64,000 nucleotides of DNA, taken from contig NW_006763297.1 of NCBI RefSeq assembly GCF_000218685.1, positions 1,980,912-2,044,911 of the forward strand. Reading direction: 5' to 3'. Position 1 is the stretch's first letter; every line of letters begins with the position of its first letter. Under the pieces are notes generated by a model. That model did not search any database. It had not been told where the DNA came from and was given only the letters and a program-made list of their open reading frames with translations. The position numbers and the translations under genes are program-made. This document shows, in pieces, positions 12,814 through 24,275 of the stretch. Origin of the DNA: Serpula lacrymans var. lacrymans S7.9. Its lineage: Eukaryota; Basidiomycota; Agaricomycetes; Boletales; Serpulaceae.

Positions 12814-13883
12814 ATGTCGTCGACAAAGGTCATAGACAAGGGCAAAAGCAAGGCTATCCCTAAAATTGTGCAATCCGCCTTGCACGACTCGTCAACTTCT
12901 ACCTCAGACTCGGACAGCGATTCAAGTAGCGATTCTTCAGACTCAGAGAAAGATAAAGATATTACTCCAGAATATCTGAAATCACTCATAGAGACGGCCA
13001 GACAGAATGCAATAGAAAAGGAGAGGCAGATGCAGATATCAAAAGATGGTGCAATGGAGGAAGACATAATCAAAGTAGACGATACCAAAGAGTGCGTGCA
13101 AGCTATATTTCATTTGATATGAATACACATTAAAACTACTTTCAGCCGACCTTTACCACCGTTGAACCCAGGTACACTTCCCGCACCATATTTTGAATTT
13201 GGGGAAGGTCGTTTTGGACCTGTGTCAATACGAGATCCCGACATCGAACGGGCAATAGCTATGACGTCTTCAATCCTCGCACCTGCACCCCCTGCACCCC
13301 CACCTGAACTCACCAAGTCGGGAAAACCACCAACTAAGAAGGAAATAAAAGCGGTATGTGTGCCTTTACTTTCGCTTGGCCATCGAAATTCATACACGTT
13401 TCAGATGAAGAACAAAACTGCAGGACCCAGCTGGTATGATCTTCCCGCTCCCTCCGAGGCTGATTTACCCCGGTTATATCGGGAGGTCGAGGCTCTTCGT
13501 TTGCGAAATCAGTTGGATCCAAAGCGTTTTTATAAGAAAGACGAGGGCGAAGGCAAAGGTATCAAAGGGCTACCTAAACATTTCGCCGTGAGTATCTTTA
13601 TCATTGGTATTAGATAGTCATGATGCTAGGAGGGAGTTACTAATGTTGGCATACGATATCACAGATTGGCACTATACTTCCATCGAGTACACCTTTCGGG
13701 ACAGCTAGTACCGACAATCTTCCTCGCTCTCAGAGGAAGAGGACATTTGTTGACGAGCTGGTTGATGATGCAGAGGCGAAGAGGTATGCTAAGAAGAAAT
13801 TCGACGAGTTGCAGTCAGTCAGGGGGGCGAAGGGGAGGGCAACACTACATAAAAAGAATGCCCTGCGCAAACCAAAGTGGTGA
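12814..13883 (+). CDS. FCF2: rRNA-processing protein FCF2 (TDIF2/DNTTIP2 family)
   Basis: Fcf2 is a nucleolar factor needed for early cleavages of pre-rRNA towards 18S. Four exons are seen. The first starts at ATG 12814 (MSSTKVIDKGKSKAIPKIVQ) and is rich in Ser and Asp. The second has DIERAIAMTSSILAPAPPAP. The third has AGPSWYDLPAPSEADLPRLY and the Fcf2 core LDPKRFYKKDEGEG and LPKHFA. The fourth has IGTILPSSTPFGTA, RKRTFVDELVDDAEAKRYAK and a basic end with stop at 13881-13883. Introns lie near 13094-13145, 13352-13405 and 13588-13665. The core order WYDLPAP, DPKRFYKK, PKHFxIGTI, ELVDDAExxxYxKKKF is diagnostic. The next gene downstream, SAS10, works in the same process and lies on the same strand. 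Confidence 0.93.
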
Positions 13884-14345
13884 TCATGCCTGTATACCAT
13901 CTCTTCTACCTGATGAGGAGCAGTATGCTTGCTGTGAGCTGATGATACCTCTTTTTTTTTGGTTGTTGCTATCACCAGGACTGTTTCATGATTCGTAAAT
14001 AGTGCACTCAAAAAAGTATCTTACGATCTCATATTGAAGGATAACATTCGGTGAAGCGAGCGAGAAGCCTGAATCTGCTCCTGCATTACCAATGCATATG
14101 ATACATCTGTCGACCGAGTTGAGCTTTATACTCATCGGTAACATATGTACAATGATCTCGTGTAAATGTTATTTAATTCAAGACTGTTGGAAGTATCGAT
14201 GGTGATTTGCTGTCTAGTTGACTTGTTTTAAGACTGTTCACAGCCACATTTAACAAATCTCGCATTTTTCCGATACTACACCGTTCGCATTGACTTCCAA
14301 GTTGAGTCCAGTGGACTCCGTCTTATTTTCAAGTTAAACCTCAAA

Positions 14346-16665
14346 ATGCCTCGACGTCGCCCATCCTCCAAGGGCAAGTCAACATCAAAGGCTCGCCCAG
14401 TGGATCGCAAAGATAGTAAAATAAAGCGGTGGAACAAACCATCCGACATCGAACTTGACGAGGAAGACCAGTGTATGTTATTTCCCCTGTCAGCTCAGAG
14501 CTCACTCTCTCAACGTCTGCCATAGTCCATGCATCTCGCGACAAAATTCTTCTGGAAGGAGACGAAGTATACGACGACGAAGATGACGATGAAGATGAAG
14601 TCTTTGCTTTGAAAGGCTTGTCCGATGAGGAGGAGGAAGACGAAGAGCCCAGTGAAGGGGATGACGATGAAGACGTGGACGTGGACGTGGGCACGACCGA
14701 GGGGAAAAAATCGAAAAGCTCCAAGTCCAAGTCCAAAACAAAATCAAAGAAGAAACATGCTTCATCTTCGTCCGAATCTGAAGAGGAAGAGGAGGAAACT
14801 TGGGGGCGTAGCAAAGCTGCATATTATTCATCTAATGCTGCTGAACTCGAGTCCGATGATGACGAAGCAAACGAACTAGAAGAGCAAGAGGCGAGGCGGC
14901 TGCAGACGAAAGCTCGGGATGTTATACTTGAAGAAGACTTTGGATTCGGGGAAGTGGTAGCGGGTGATGAACACACGGAGGAAACAGAGTGAGTTGTCGA
15001 ATGAACTGATCTCAAAAGACAGCTCTAATAGCAATCTCAAGCATATTAATGGAGGAATCCGAAGTTTCAAAGCCGTCTTTACCTCAAGATAAAAAATCGC
15101 TAATCCGCTATCTTGAAAAAGAAAATCCGGAAGCTCTGGCTTTAGCTCGTGATTGGGATGATACTGCATGGAATCTTGTTCAAACACAGGCAAAAATTGT
15201 TCAGTGAGCAATGCCCGACACTATTCTTCTTCTTCTCCTATATTCATAACATTCGTTTACTAGACTGGAAAGCGAGGATCCCGACGCTGTCAGCCTCGGA
15301 ATGATACATTTATATTACCGTAAGTGCATTCTATCACTTATGACCTTATTTTGGACGTCGTTTTGCTCACGTCCAATCTGTGTGGATATCTTGTGCAGAG
15401 GCACTGTTGACATACGCGACAACGCTTGCATTTTATCTACATCTACGTGCATCTCCCAAATATTCGTCTCATCCAGAACTGCTCCGGGACCACCCAGTAC
15501 TTTCGCGATTGCTCACCCTGAAGCAGGCTGTGGCAACCTTGGATGATCTCGATTTCAACGCATCTGATGAGGAGGATGAGGACGACGACGACGACGACGA
15601 CGACATGGTAGACCTGGATGGTCTGGACCAAGAGGCATTACTTGAAGACATGCAGAATCTATGGAATGCCAAAGGCAAAAAGGCCCTGGAAATGGGGGAA
15701 CTAGAGGAGCTTCTCATGGACGCTTCACGTTCCAAGTCCAAATCAAAATCAAAATCAAGTACATCTCTCAAGGCAGATTTGGATGATTCAGAACTATCCG
15801 TGAAGCCACCAAAAAAGAAACGCAAGACCGCGGAGAAAGCTGCACCCGTTTTCGACCTGGTTGAACCCGAGTTTAGCTCATCTTCTTCACGGAAAAAGCC
15901 TACCTCGTTCGGAGATACCAACAATGCAGATGCCTTCGGAGAAGCTACATTCTTGCAACATGCTGATGCAGCCGATAAAAAAGCACGCAAGAAGTCGCTG
16001 CAATTCCACGTCTCTCGTATTGATAGCGCGAGTGCTCGGCGACAAGGTGCCAGGGCAAACGCTTTGGGTGGTGACGATGATATTCCTTATAGAGAGCGCC
16101 GAAAGGATCGAGAAGCAAAACTGGCAAAAGAGCAAGAGCGTAATAAGGCTAGACTCGGGATGGGTGGCGATGACTTGGATGATGTCGATCCAGAGCTGGA
16201 AACCGACGGGAAGAAAGAGAAGAAGAAACGGAAAGAAATGGATGATGAGGCTGATGAAGATGAGGTTGATGGGTATTACGAGCTTGTCAAACGGCAGGCA
16301 ACGGAGAAGAAGATGAAGAAAAAGATGGATTATGAAGTTGCTCAGGCAGCTGCTCGGTAAGGCACTTGCCTCATGTAGACTTTCAGCGCATTCACTCACT
16401 CGCTTCTAGCCCTGATTTCAATAGCAACGAAATGGATGGTCCTCGATCTATAACGCGGGCGATCATGAAAAACAGGGGTCTCACACCACACAGGTCAAAG
16501 AGTGTACGCAATCCTCGCGTGAAGAAACGTCAGAAATTCGAAAAAGCCAAGAAGAAAGTTTCATCCCAAAAGGCTGTCTATAAGGGCGGTATTGGGGACG
16601 CTTCTAAATATGCTGGTGAACAGTCGGGTATTTCAAAAGTTGTCAAAAGTGTTCGCCTGGGTTGA
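14346..16665 (+). CDS. SAS10: Small-subunit processome protein SAS10/UTP3
   Basis: Sas10/Utp3 is a U3 snoRNP/SSU-processome component for 18S rRNA maturation. The ATG at 14346 opens [20 protein letters not shown]. Exon 2 (14522-14990) is extremely acidic, with Ser/Lys runs. Short exons then give [20 protein letters not shown] and LVQTQAKIV, the Sas10/Utp3/C1D domain continuing with [18 protein letters not shown] (near 15405) and [21 protein letters not shown] long acidic/basic linker follows. The C-terminal Sas10 signature is [36 protein letters not shown] and [18 protein letters not shown] before the stop at 16663-16665. The length, about 650 residues, fits. Acidic tracts explain several long antisense open frames, which I do not regard as genes. 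Confidence 0.95.
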
Positions 16666-17006
16666 AGTTTATAAAACCTCTCCCCTTACTTCTCATATCA
16701 TAATAATAGTGTTTCATCAGAAATATTGTTCATTCTCCATGTAGACGATATGTTACAAGCAAGTACACAACACACGATCATCAAAAGTACATGAAGAAGT
16801 CAATCTAATGCAACTGTCCGAAAGTCTAGAAACACATAACAAGCACAAAAATATTTCTTACATCCAAGCCGCGATAAATTAAAAGAGCACGCATACTCGC
16901 AAAGCACATGTTGGATAATTCAGGCGATATAAAGATACTCCATAGTCTGATTCGAGCTGCACAAGAAGGATGATATTTAGACCGCAAAGGCCTGAAAGGG
17001 GAATGG

Positions 17007-20000
17007 TCAGAAGGTGATATCAATACGAATCACAAGTGCACAAACGTTTGGAACGATTCCATGATCCGATCCATTCCCATGTCCATTGATAGCTGAGTCG
17101 ACACTCATAGCGTCTGCACTGGGAAGACGGGAAGCAACGCTACTCATATCATGAAAGTCAGGGCCGCTGATCTTCGAATTCGCATAAACACGCTTGATCT
17201 CAGTAGCCTGCTCTCCAGCCTCTTCATAGGCATAAGTATACTGCTCAAGTCCAGCGATACATGTCTGGACTTCGGGACGGCCAAGACGAGCCAGAAACAT
17301 TCCAGCATTGATGCAGCTAACGTGCATAACTGCTGGATCCAGTCTCTAATCCCTCGATGTTAGGGCGGTAAAACAAGTAGAGGCGAAAAGGAAAAATACC
17401 AAATATCCGTTGGAAGTAAGCACACCAACCTGTAGTTATTACTAAGCCAAAGAAGAATGTAGGTGTGATTAAGACTCATGGCTTTACCAATGCAGCGATT
17501 CGTAAGGCAGAATGCAGTGCTTCGTCAAATATCTTCCGCTTGAGAGTTTCGACTTGATTGATACCACTAGGTGCTAGAGAGTTATTTCGTATGCCGAATT
17601 CATCCAATGCATTGAATAACAAGATCCACATGACATGATAAGAAGCATCACTTGCGCCTTTGAATGCAAGTGTCAGGAGGTCGCCTCTGGATTATAAGAT
17701 ATACTTACATGCAGAAACAGCAGACACAAAGTCCCACTCAGCCTCAAAATTACTTGGAACCCCAACTTTGGGGAGATGAGCATCGCGCCATTTAGTAAGC
17801 TCTGATGCGTATGATAACGCAGCTTCCAAAGGGATACCATCCGAGTCAGTCGTTGGTCTCCACAGTTGCCTGGCTATTTGACGGGATATTCGGGCCAAGG
17901 CATGAGCTGCGCGATAATACCCCTGATTTATCTATGTCAGACAAGAAAGAGGTAAAATCTATTATTGCCTACCAAGAACTTTAAAATATACAGAGAACGG
18001 TATCAGTAACACATATTGAGAATTTGAGTTTGGTTTTACCTCTAGTTGTTCCCTAGGAGATGGGGCATTCATATCAGTAGTCTCTTGAGCTAGCGGATCG
18101 GCGGTATAAAAGTCAATGTCATAGTCGTCGTCATCACTTCACCAAAAATTAACATAGATTGAGGATAAGAGTACGAGAACGCACAGCATAGGTTTTCGGC
18201 GATAATAAAACGACGAATATGCATCCGCTATACAAGCCATCCACCACGCAAAAATCATGGTGCCGCGAGCCTCGGGATCCTTGATATCCGACATGACAGA
18301 TTTATGATTGATCTGGAAGTTTTCAACCATGTTGGTGGATTATTAAATGCCGAAGCAAGACATTACATACCTGTAAGCCGAGTAAATTCCGTATCCCAGA
18401 TGTCAACCAGAAGCCATGAAAGCCTGATGCAGTTAGACAAAAGGAAGGCCCGTATGGTGATTAAATTTACCGTTATTGGGATTTGAATGGGGATCCTCTA
18501 AAGAATATAATACAATAAATAAAATATCGTGAGGACAACATAACAAGTACATACGACTTTGCAAAGGTTCGATAAGAAGGGAAATTACCACGTTATCGGC
18601 GGAGGGAACACGATGGACCTTCATAGACTCGGCTAATTCGCGAGTACGCTCAATGAGAGCTTTTGCCATACGACTTTGCCCGTTATTGCGTTGGCGATCT
18701 ACAATGAGCAAAGGATGTTCAGAAAATTTGGCCCCCCACGCCAGTACTGTTGCTACGAGAGCCGGGTGGAGGGGCTCGTCACTTTTAGAATGAGTTGGTG
18801 ATCTTTGCAAGGCAGTTTGGCCGGCAAGGTTTAGACGCGCACGGAATTGGATTGGGTTCAGAAGAGGGAGACGAGTATGGACAATTTGGAAGTACACCTC
18901 CACAAGGTCGAGAGCGAATCTGAAAATAGGTTGATTAAATAAATGCCGACCGTCGCGTATATCGATACGGTAAATAAGAATAAAGGGAGCTATAGGAACC
19001 ATCAGCAAGGAGTATCTTAAGTAGGAATAGTCCAGAGACTCACAATAATGACGATGTCGACTTTTACATAATGATCGCCAGAAAGGTACAAAGGCAAAGT
19101 GAGACGCACTCAGCTCTAAAAGCCTCCTCCTCAAGCTTAGAAGCCATCTCGCCCCAATCCGCATAAGGTGATAGCCGCGATTTTACCGCATTAAAAGGAG
19201 GTATAATGCTACTGGGGAAATGATTTAGCAAAATATATATTCAAAAGAAATCCAAAAAGCGTGGAACCTTTGGATATCCGGTGGTGAAAATAGATAAGAC
19301 AATAGATGAGTGGTGGATGTATGAGGCGAGACGCTAGGGTAGATAGTCGGCCTTGGAGCCAGTGGTGAGTGACTTAGGCTGGGGAACCAAGGGCCAATGC
19401 CACCCTCGCCTGTGGGAGACGGACTAAGCGGAGCTGTAAGTATATTTGGAAGTCAAATCCAGCGATATCCAACATACAGTCTAGAAGGACCTGGGGACGA
19501 CGGGCTACAGTTATGGTCAATGGGTTGCCATCAGGATTAAATATGAAGGGCATTCACCTAAGAATTGATTCGTGTGGTTAGTGGTCTATATGGCGCTAAA
19601 TTGGTGTGAAACCTACCTTGTACTCGTAGATATATTCCTCGGCCTTCGAGCGGCGGAATTACGTTTCTTTTCGCTGGTCGCCTGTTGGACATAATGGCTG
19701 CGTCGTTATGAGCACATGGATATGAAGGTTGGAAAATAAAAGGACACCGACGTGCAAGGGTAGTTCTTGGATAGGCAGTGCTATCGGAGGCGTATTAGTC
19801 AAGAGGGCGCCAGACGCACAACGGAAGTGATCACGGACCTGGCACTAGAAGAGCGGTGCGGAGGTTAGAGGATATGACCTTCGTTTGATGCGAGTGAAAT
19901 GATTTACCTTGTCGTGACCTGGTAATCGGTGACATTTAACCTTTCGCGACCTGGTGTTATCGGTCAAAAGAAGGAGGAGAGAATTAGCGATGGGTTATGT

Positions 20001-20220
20001 CACACCTGCAGGCATCGCAGGCTGTGTTCTGTTTCCTGGGAGGGGGAAGAGTCTTTGCTAATTCGTGGATCTGGTTCTGGATTGAGGGTGTCGGCAAGAC
20101 GAGGCCTGTCGAGGAGGTAGAGAGGTGAGATTGAGGACGATTAGAAGGAGCACACGGGTACAGACCTGACTGAGAGAAAGACGGCACGTTATCGCTGCGG
20201 GGGGCTTGGAGGTCTTGCAT
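17007..20220 (-). CDS. Zn2Cys6 transcription factor with fungal middle homology region
   Basis: The N-terminal Zn2Cys6 cluster is spread over several exons. ATG 20218-20220 opens MQDLQAPRSDNVPSF; after one intron comes KQNTACDACR; the next exon gives SRKVKCHRLPGHDK; a 6-nt exon (19839-19844) encodes CQ; the next gives HCLSKNYPCT. The spacing is C-x2-C-x6-C-x8-C-x2-C-x6-C. A following exon reads RPAKRNVIPPLEGRGIYLRV. The fungal-specific regulatory region follows: VEVYFQIVHTRLPLLNP and LHPALVATVLAWGAKFSEHP (18.7-18.9 kb), PEARGTMIFAWWMACIADAY (18.2 kb), GYYRAAHALARISRQIARQL (17.9 kb) and VMHVSCINAGMFLARLGRPE (17.3 kb). Many small introns separate these, and the exact exon set is uncertain between 19.1 and 19.6 kb. 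Its target genes cannot be told. It diverges from TOM22 with 255 bp between starts. Confidence 0.85.
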
Positions 20221-20475
20221 GAGGAAAGAGAGGCACAATTAAGACGGAAATTGGAGGGGACGAGATTTGTTTCCGCCCATTCGTAGTACTTATACTTATA
20301 ATTGCCTGATTACAGTACAATACTAATCCTAATGGATCGGACCAAACACCGCCAAACTCTTACGCCACCCCACCGCCCGTCGGCTCCGAGCTGAGGTCGC
20401 ACGCCGTCAACCGACCGTCAGGCGCTCCCTCTATTTTTTTCTGTCCTTCCGCCTTCGCTCCGTACCTCGTCCACC

Positions 20476-21023
20476 ATGGTCAAAGTAGAAATCGTTGAAG
20501 AGAAAGACGCTCAATATGCTGGCAATTCGCCGTATGCATCCTCCTCATCGTCGCGCACATCCTCCTCGGCGTCCCTCTCCTCCATTTCCTCAGAGCTCTC
20601 CGCCGAAGAGACCCTCTATGACCGTATCACCGCCCTCGTAGACATTGTGCCTCCCTCAACCCGTCACAGTCTTGCTTCGAAAGTATCAAAAGCTTCTTCT
20701 TTCGTGAAGCTGAGTGGGAAGATCGTCGGGAACATCGTTTGGGTTGTCACCACCTCAGCGTTATTGGTTGGCCTTCCTCTCGCTTTGAGCTTGGAAGACG
20801 AAGCAAAGGTAGTGGCACAGGAGCGGGAAATGTTGGCACAACAACAGGGCGCTCAACAGGTAAGTGTTCTTAGAAGCCCGTCTTCATCCAGTCATCGCCC
20901 TTTTGTTAACCCCAATCTTCCCACTTCCTTCCACAGATGCTCGCCCCTGGATCAACATATCCGTCATCTGGATCCAGTCCGAATCAACCTCCACAAAAAG
21001 GCCTGGTTCCCCCTGGCTTTTGA
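20476..21023 (+). CDS. TOM22: Mitochondrial import receptor subunit TOM22
   Basis: Tom22 is the central receptor and organiser of the outer-membrane TOM complex. The first exon starts at ATG 20476 (MVKVEIVEEKDAQYAGN), runs through a Ser-rich acidic cytosolic part, then the conserved ETLYDRITALVDIVPPSTRH and the tail-anchor region GKIVGNIVWVVTTSALLVGL, followed by PLALSLEDEAKVVAQEREM. After an intron (donor GTAAGT near 20860, acceptor CCACAG at 20936) the short second exon reads MLAPGSTYPSSGSSPNQ and ends VPPGF before TGA at 21021-21023. Total length is about 157 residues, as expected. It is convergent with NDUFA9. Confidence 0.93.
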
Positions 21024-21489
21024 TTGTCAGTTGTATTAGCGCCATGCCAGTCATATATTTACAGTCACCTACGCCTTCGTAAATATCTTTCTCGCGTTCC
21101 GCAGCATCCCGAGGTGACTCGCAAGCCTAGCTTCCGTTGGGAGTACTTTGTTACATATCGACAGTCTTATCTGATCGTGCTATAATAACATTTTCTTTCT
21201 TCGTGCGGGAAACACCCGATCAGTGTAAAATAAAATAAAAACGTTATGATCTTATTTGCTCGGCTTGGGTACGGCAGATTTTCTTGTAGTTTTCTACCCC
21301 CTAGACAACACTTTACATAGCATATCACAATATTACTATTCGCTCTATGTCCTGGCAACCACTCCGCCATCAATACAAAGAACGCTAAGTAAAGAAAGGA
21401 AGGACGCCCGCAAATTTTGATACGGTAGACGCCCATTTCGACTTCAAGCCTTATGGTGCAGTCTGAGTAACAAGATTTAATGAGTTGGT

Positions 21490-23000
21490 TCAACGTCCCG
21501 AAGATATGATATGACTCACTTGTCCTGACCGGGCAGGGAATACGACCGGTCGCACGAAGTTTTCTCTGTTCGGCAAATCAAATCAGGCCATAAGAAGAGC
21601 TATATCAAGCAAGTACGTACGCGGAGCGATATCTTCTAAGGTATGTTATTGCAAGGTTTTCTATCTCTTCTGGGGTCACACCAACAGCAGCCCAGTCTCC
21701 TGGAACGTCGGTATCATCGATGTATCGCCTCTCCACTTCGTCCGGGCTAAGGATCGGCCACCAAGCAGCTTGTGCAGCCTTGGCAATAAGCAATGCAATT
21801 CGCTTAGGCACGACAGGAGCCCGAGAAGGGGGACCGTAAGTAACAGATGACACAAGGTCCAGGAGGTACTCAAAAGTGAGAGCGTTCGGCCCAGGAAGGT
21901 TTAGTGTGCCACTTAATTGAGGGATAGACATAAGGTTAGCAAGCGCTTGTGCAACATCCATCACCTAGTAACGAGCTCACAACATAAACATGACTGAAGA
22001 AAACAATAACTGGTTTACTTACGTGAACTGGACGAATTCTGGTCTCGCCGTAATTCAATTTCCACCAGATTGGCCAGACTACGCAGTTTTTAACGTGAGC
22101 AGCGTGAATATCGCATCAGAACGAAGGACGGAGGACTGACTGGCCATGTTATTCAGGAACTTATCCTCATACCCGAAGAGTGAAGCGGGCCTGACGATAG
22201 TGGCGCTGGGGAAGACCTTCCTTACCCGTTCTTCACCCTCGGCTTTGGTTCGGTAGTATTGAGAGGAAGAGTTGCTAGATGCGTTCAGATGCGAAACGTG
22301 AACCAAACGCTGGACACCGACTTCAGCGGCAATCTTTGCGATTCGTTCTGCACCATCGACATGGACAGATGAATAATCGAAGTTCCTGGAAGAAAGGCAT
22401 CAGCGGTGAATATACAGACGAAGAAACTAAACAATTATACTTCGTCTCGTAATCTCGGCCAACAAGATTGTAAACAATGTCTGAATGTCTGAGACATTCG
22501 GCTATTTGGTTTTCATTCCGAAGATCCCATTCCTACGGACCAAATGAATTAATTCCGGTGTGCAAGCTTGAAAGCAAAAATATTACCAAGGGAACTATTT
22601 GACCGAGGTCACCCATGGGCTTAAGATGCCTCTTTTCATCCTCCTCCCGATAGGGTACGACGACCTGTGTGCCCATCTTCGCTGTAACACAAAATATCAC
22701 CATTTCTAACTCGCGACTGAATGAGAATTTGAGCTCACCTAGTTGAGATACCAAGTACCTTCCTAGAAATCCAGTACAACCGAAAACGGTGACGACGTGT
22801 CCACTAACAGCACTGTATCCAGGAGTTCCATAGGAAACGATAGGTTTGCGTCCAGGTAGTGAAACTAGGTCATGCAATGCCCGCTGAAAACCCATTCGTG
22901 ATCAGATCCACACAATATCTCCATACTGATGAATATAGTATACCTTTCTTTGCTGGACGACGACGCGCTGGACGCGCAAGGCTTGGGAAGAAGAGAACAT
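21490..23000 (-). CDS. NDUFA9: Respiratory complex I 40-kDa accessory subunit (NDUFA9/NUO-40)
   Basis: This is an atypical short-chain dehydrogenase that belongs to the complex I arm junction and binds a nucleotide. The ATG at 22998-23000 opens [15 protein letters not shown], a presequence. Short exons follow: [20 protein letters not shown] and [20 protein letters not shown] (Rossmann glycines GxTGFLGR), [20 protein letters not shown] and [30 protein letters not shown] and [11 protein letters not shown], then [20 protein letters not shown] and [40 protein letters not shown], and [20 protein letters not shown]. The last exon, after donor GTACGT, ends [16 protein letters not shown]. At least seven introns are inferred. 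It shares a promoter of about 160 bp with the DUF2462 gene. Confidence 0.93.
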
Positions 23001-23160
23001 TGCCAGCAACCGCAACGAATTGCAGCGGAAGGTAGAAATTAGGTGGATAGCGTAGGCCGGGATTTCCCGACCACTACAGACTTGCGCGCCAAAACTTAGT
23101 AAAAGATTTTGTATCCAAGTTCAGCCAGCCACCAACTTTTCCTTCAAATTTTATTATAAA

Positions 23161-23560
23161 ATGGTTCAAGGCAAAACCAAGGGCCTTCAAAACAAGGCCT
23201 CGTCATCCAGACATGCTGCCAAAGCAGCTGCTAATCCGAAGAAAGGGAGGAAGCATATCCCTCCTAAGAAAGCCGTACTTGTGCAGCAAGCTTCTATGCA
23301 TAGGGTGAGCTTGTCATGGTTTGGCATAGCTAGAAACTCACGAAACTGACATCTCTGTAAGTCACTCTCAGCCAAGATTAATCATTCTATAGAGAAACAA
23401 ATGGTATCTGCGGCGTCATCGGGAAAGCTGACTATCATGAAAAATACAACTGATGGGTATGTATCGGAGGCATTCTGCTATGGCTCATGTATTGACTGGC
23501 AAAAACCACAGGGAATCTTCGAAGGGTTCCAAGTCTTCAAGCAAGGGCGGTAAAACCTGA
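23161..23560 (+). CDS. Small basic DUF2462 protein (UPF0390/L10K-like)
   Basis: This is a small, lysine-rich protein of the DUF2462 family, whose animal member is the Leydig-cell-tumour 10-kDa homologue; its molecular role is poorly known. Exon 1 (ATG 23161) reads MVQGKTKGLQNKASSSRHAA and PKKGRKHIPPKKAVLVQQ. Exon 2 gives SAKINHSIEKQMVSAASSGK and LTIMKNTT. The last exon is ESSKGSKSSSKGGKT, with stop at 23558-23560. The pattern MVQGKxKGL, PKKxxL, INxxIExxM and GKLxIxK is characteristic. About 95 residues in total. Confidence 0.88.
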
Positions 23561-24275
23561 ACTTCAATTATCTGTTTTCCGATGTCTTTCGTTCACATCC
23601 AGAAACCCAGGCATTAGATTGTAAGCTGTGCTACTCGAGGTCTACGTTGCCATCTTGGCCTCTTTTGCTAATATCTTGCTATCATTAAGAAATGCCAATT
23701 ACAGAGAGCCTTCGGTACTCCAACTCTGAAGAACAAATATGTGATATCGTGGCATTCGTCTACCTTTTTTTGCCTCGGTTATTGGCCTTTTGAGGCTAAC
23801 TGAAGGGCACTCACGTCCACTTAGAAGCAAAGAGATATATACCACGCTAAGCAGCGGATTAGCTCACTATACTGCACATGTAGTATTGGTGAAATTGCAT
23901 ATGGCGAGAACTAACAAGACAGTGGAAAGTCCAAGAAAGTGTGAGGATGCGGATGATGTACCAGATGTAAAAGGGGAGCATGCAACAGATTGACAAGATG
24001 TCATCAGAGTACTGGTGGAGATGCAAACACATTGGAACCCTACAAGAACAACAGTATGATGAATGAGGTGATGCAAGAAATGCGGAAGATAATGATTGCA
24101 AAGCATAATCGCGTGTAGAGGATGCATGAGTATAGATGCTCGTAGATCTTGTCGTGGATCAATCAATATCGTAGTCTTAGTATGAAATGGATCTGTATCA
24201 TTTTGACAAAACTTAATGTACCCTTTGGAATTGAGCCGTAGCCATTCGAAGTCCAAAGGAAACAGGTGAAGGACA
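23561..24275. other. Intergenic region, no gene seen
   Basis: This is the convergent 3' space between the DUF2462 gene (plus) and the CENP-B-type gene (minus). AT-rich sequence, with only short overlapping frames on both strands. Most likely both 3' UTRs. Confidence 0.6.

Noticed and set aside
14341..14814. Long antisense frames over the acidic/Ser-rich exons of SAS10
   Set aside because: They mirror Asp/Glu and Ser codon runs (antisense reads as Ser and Val runs) and have no motifs of their own.
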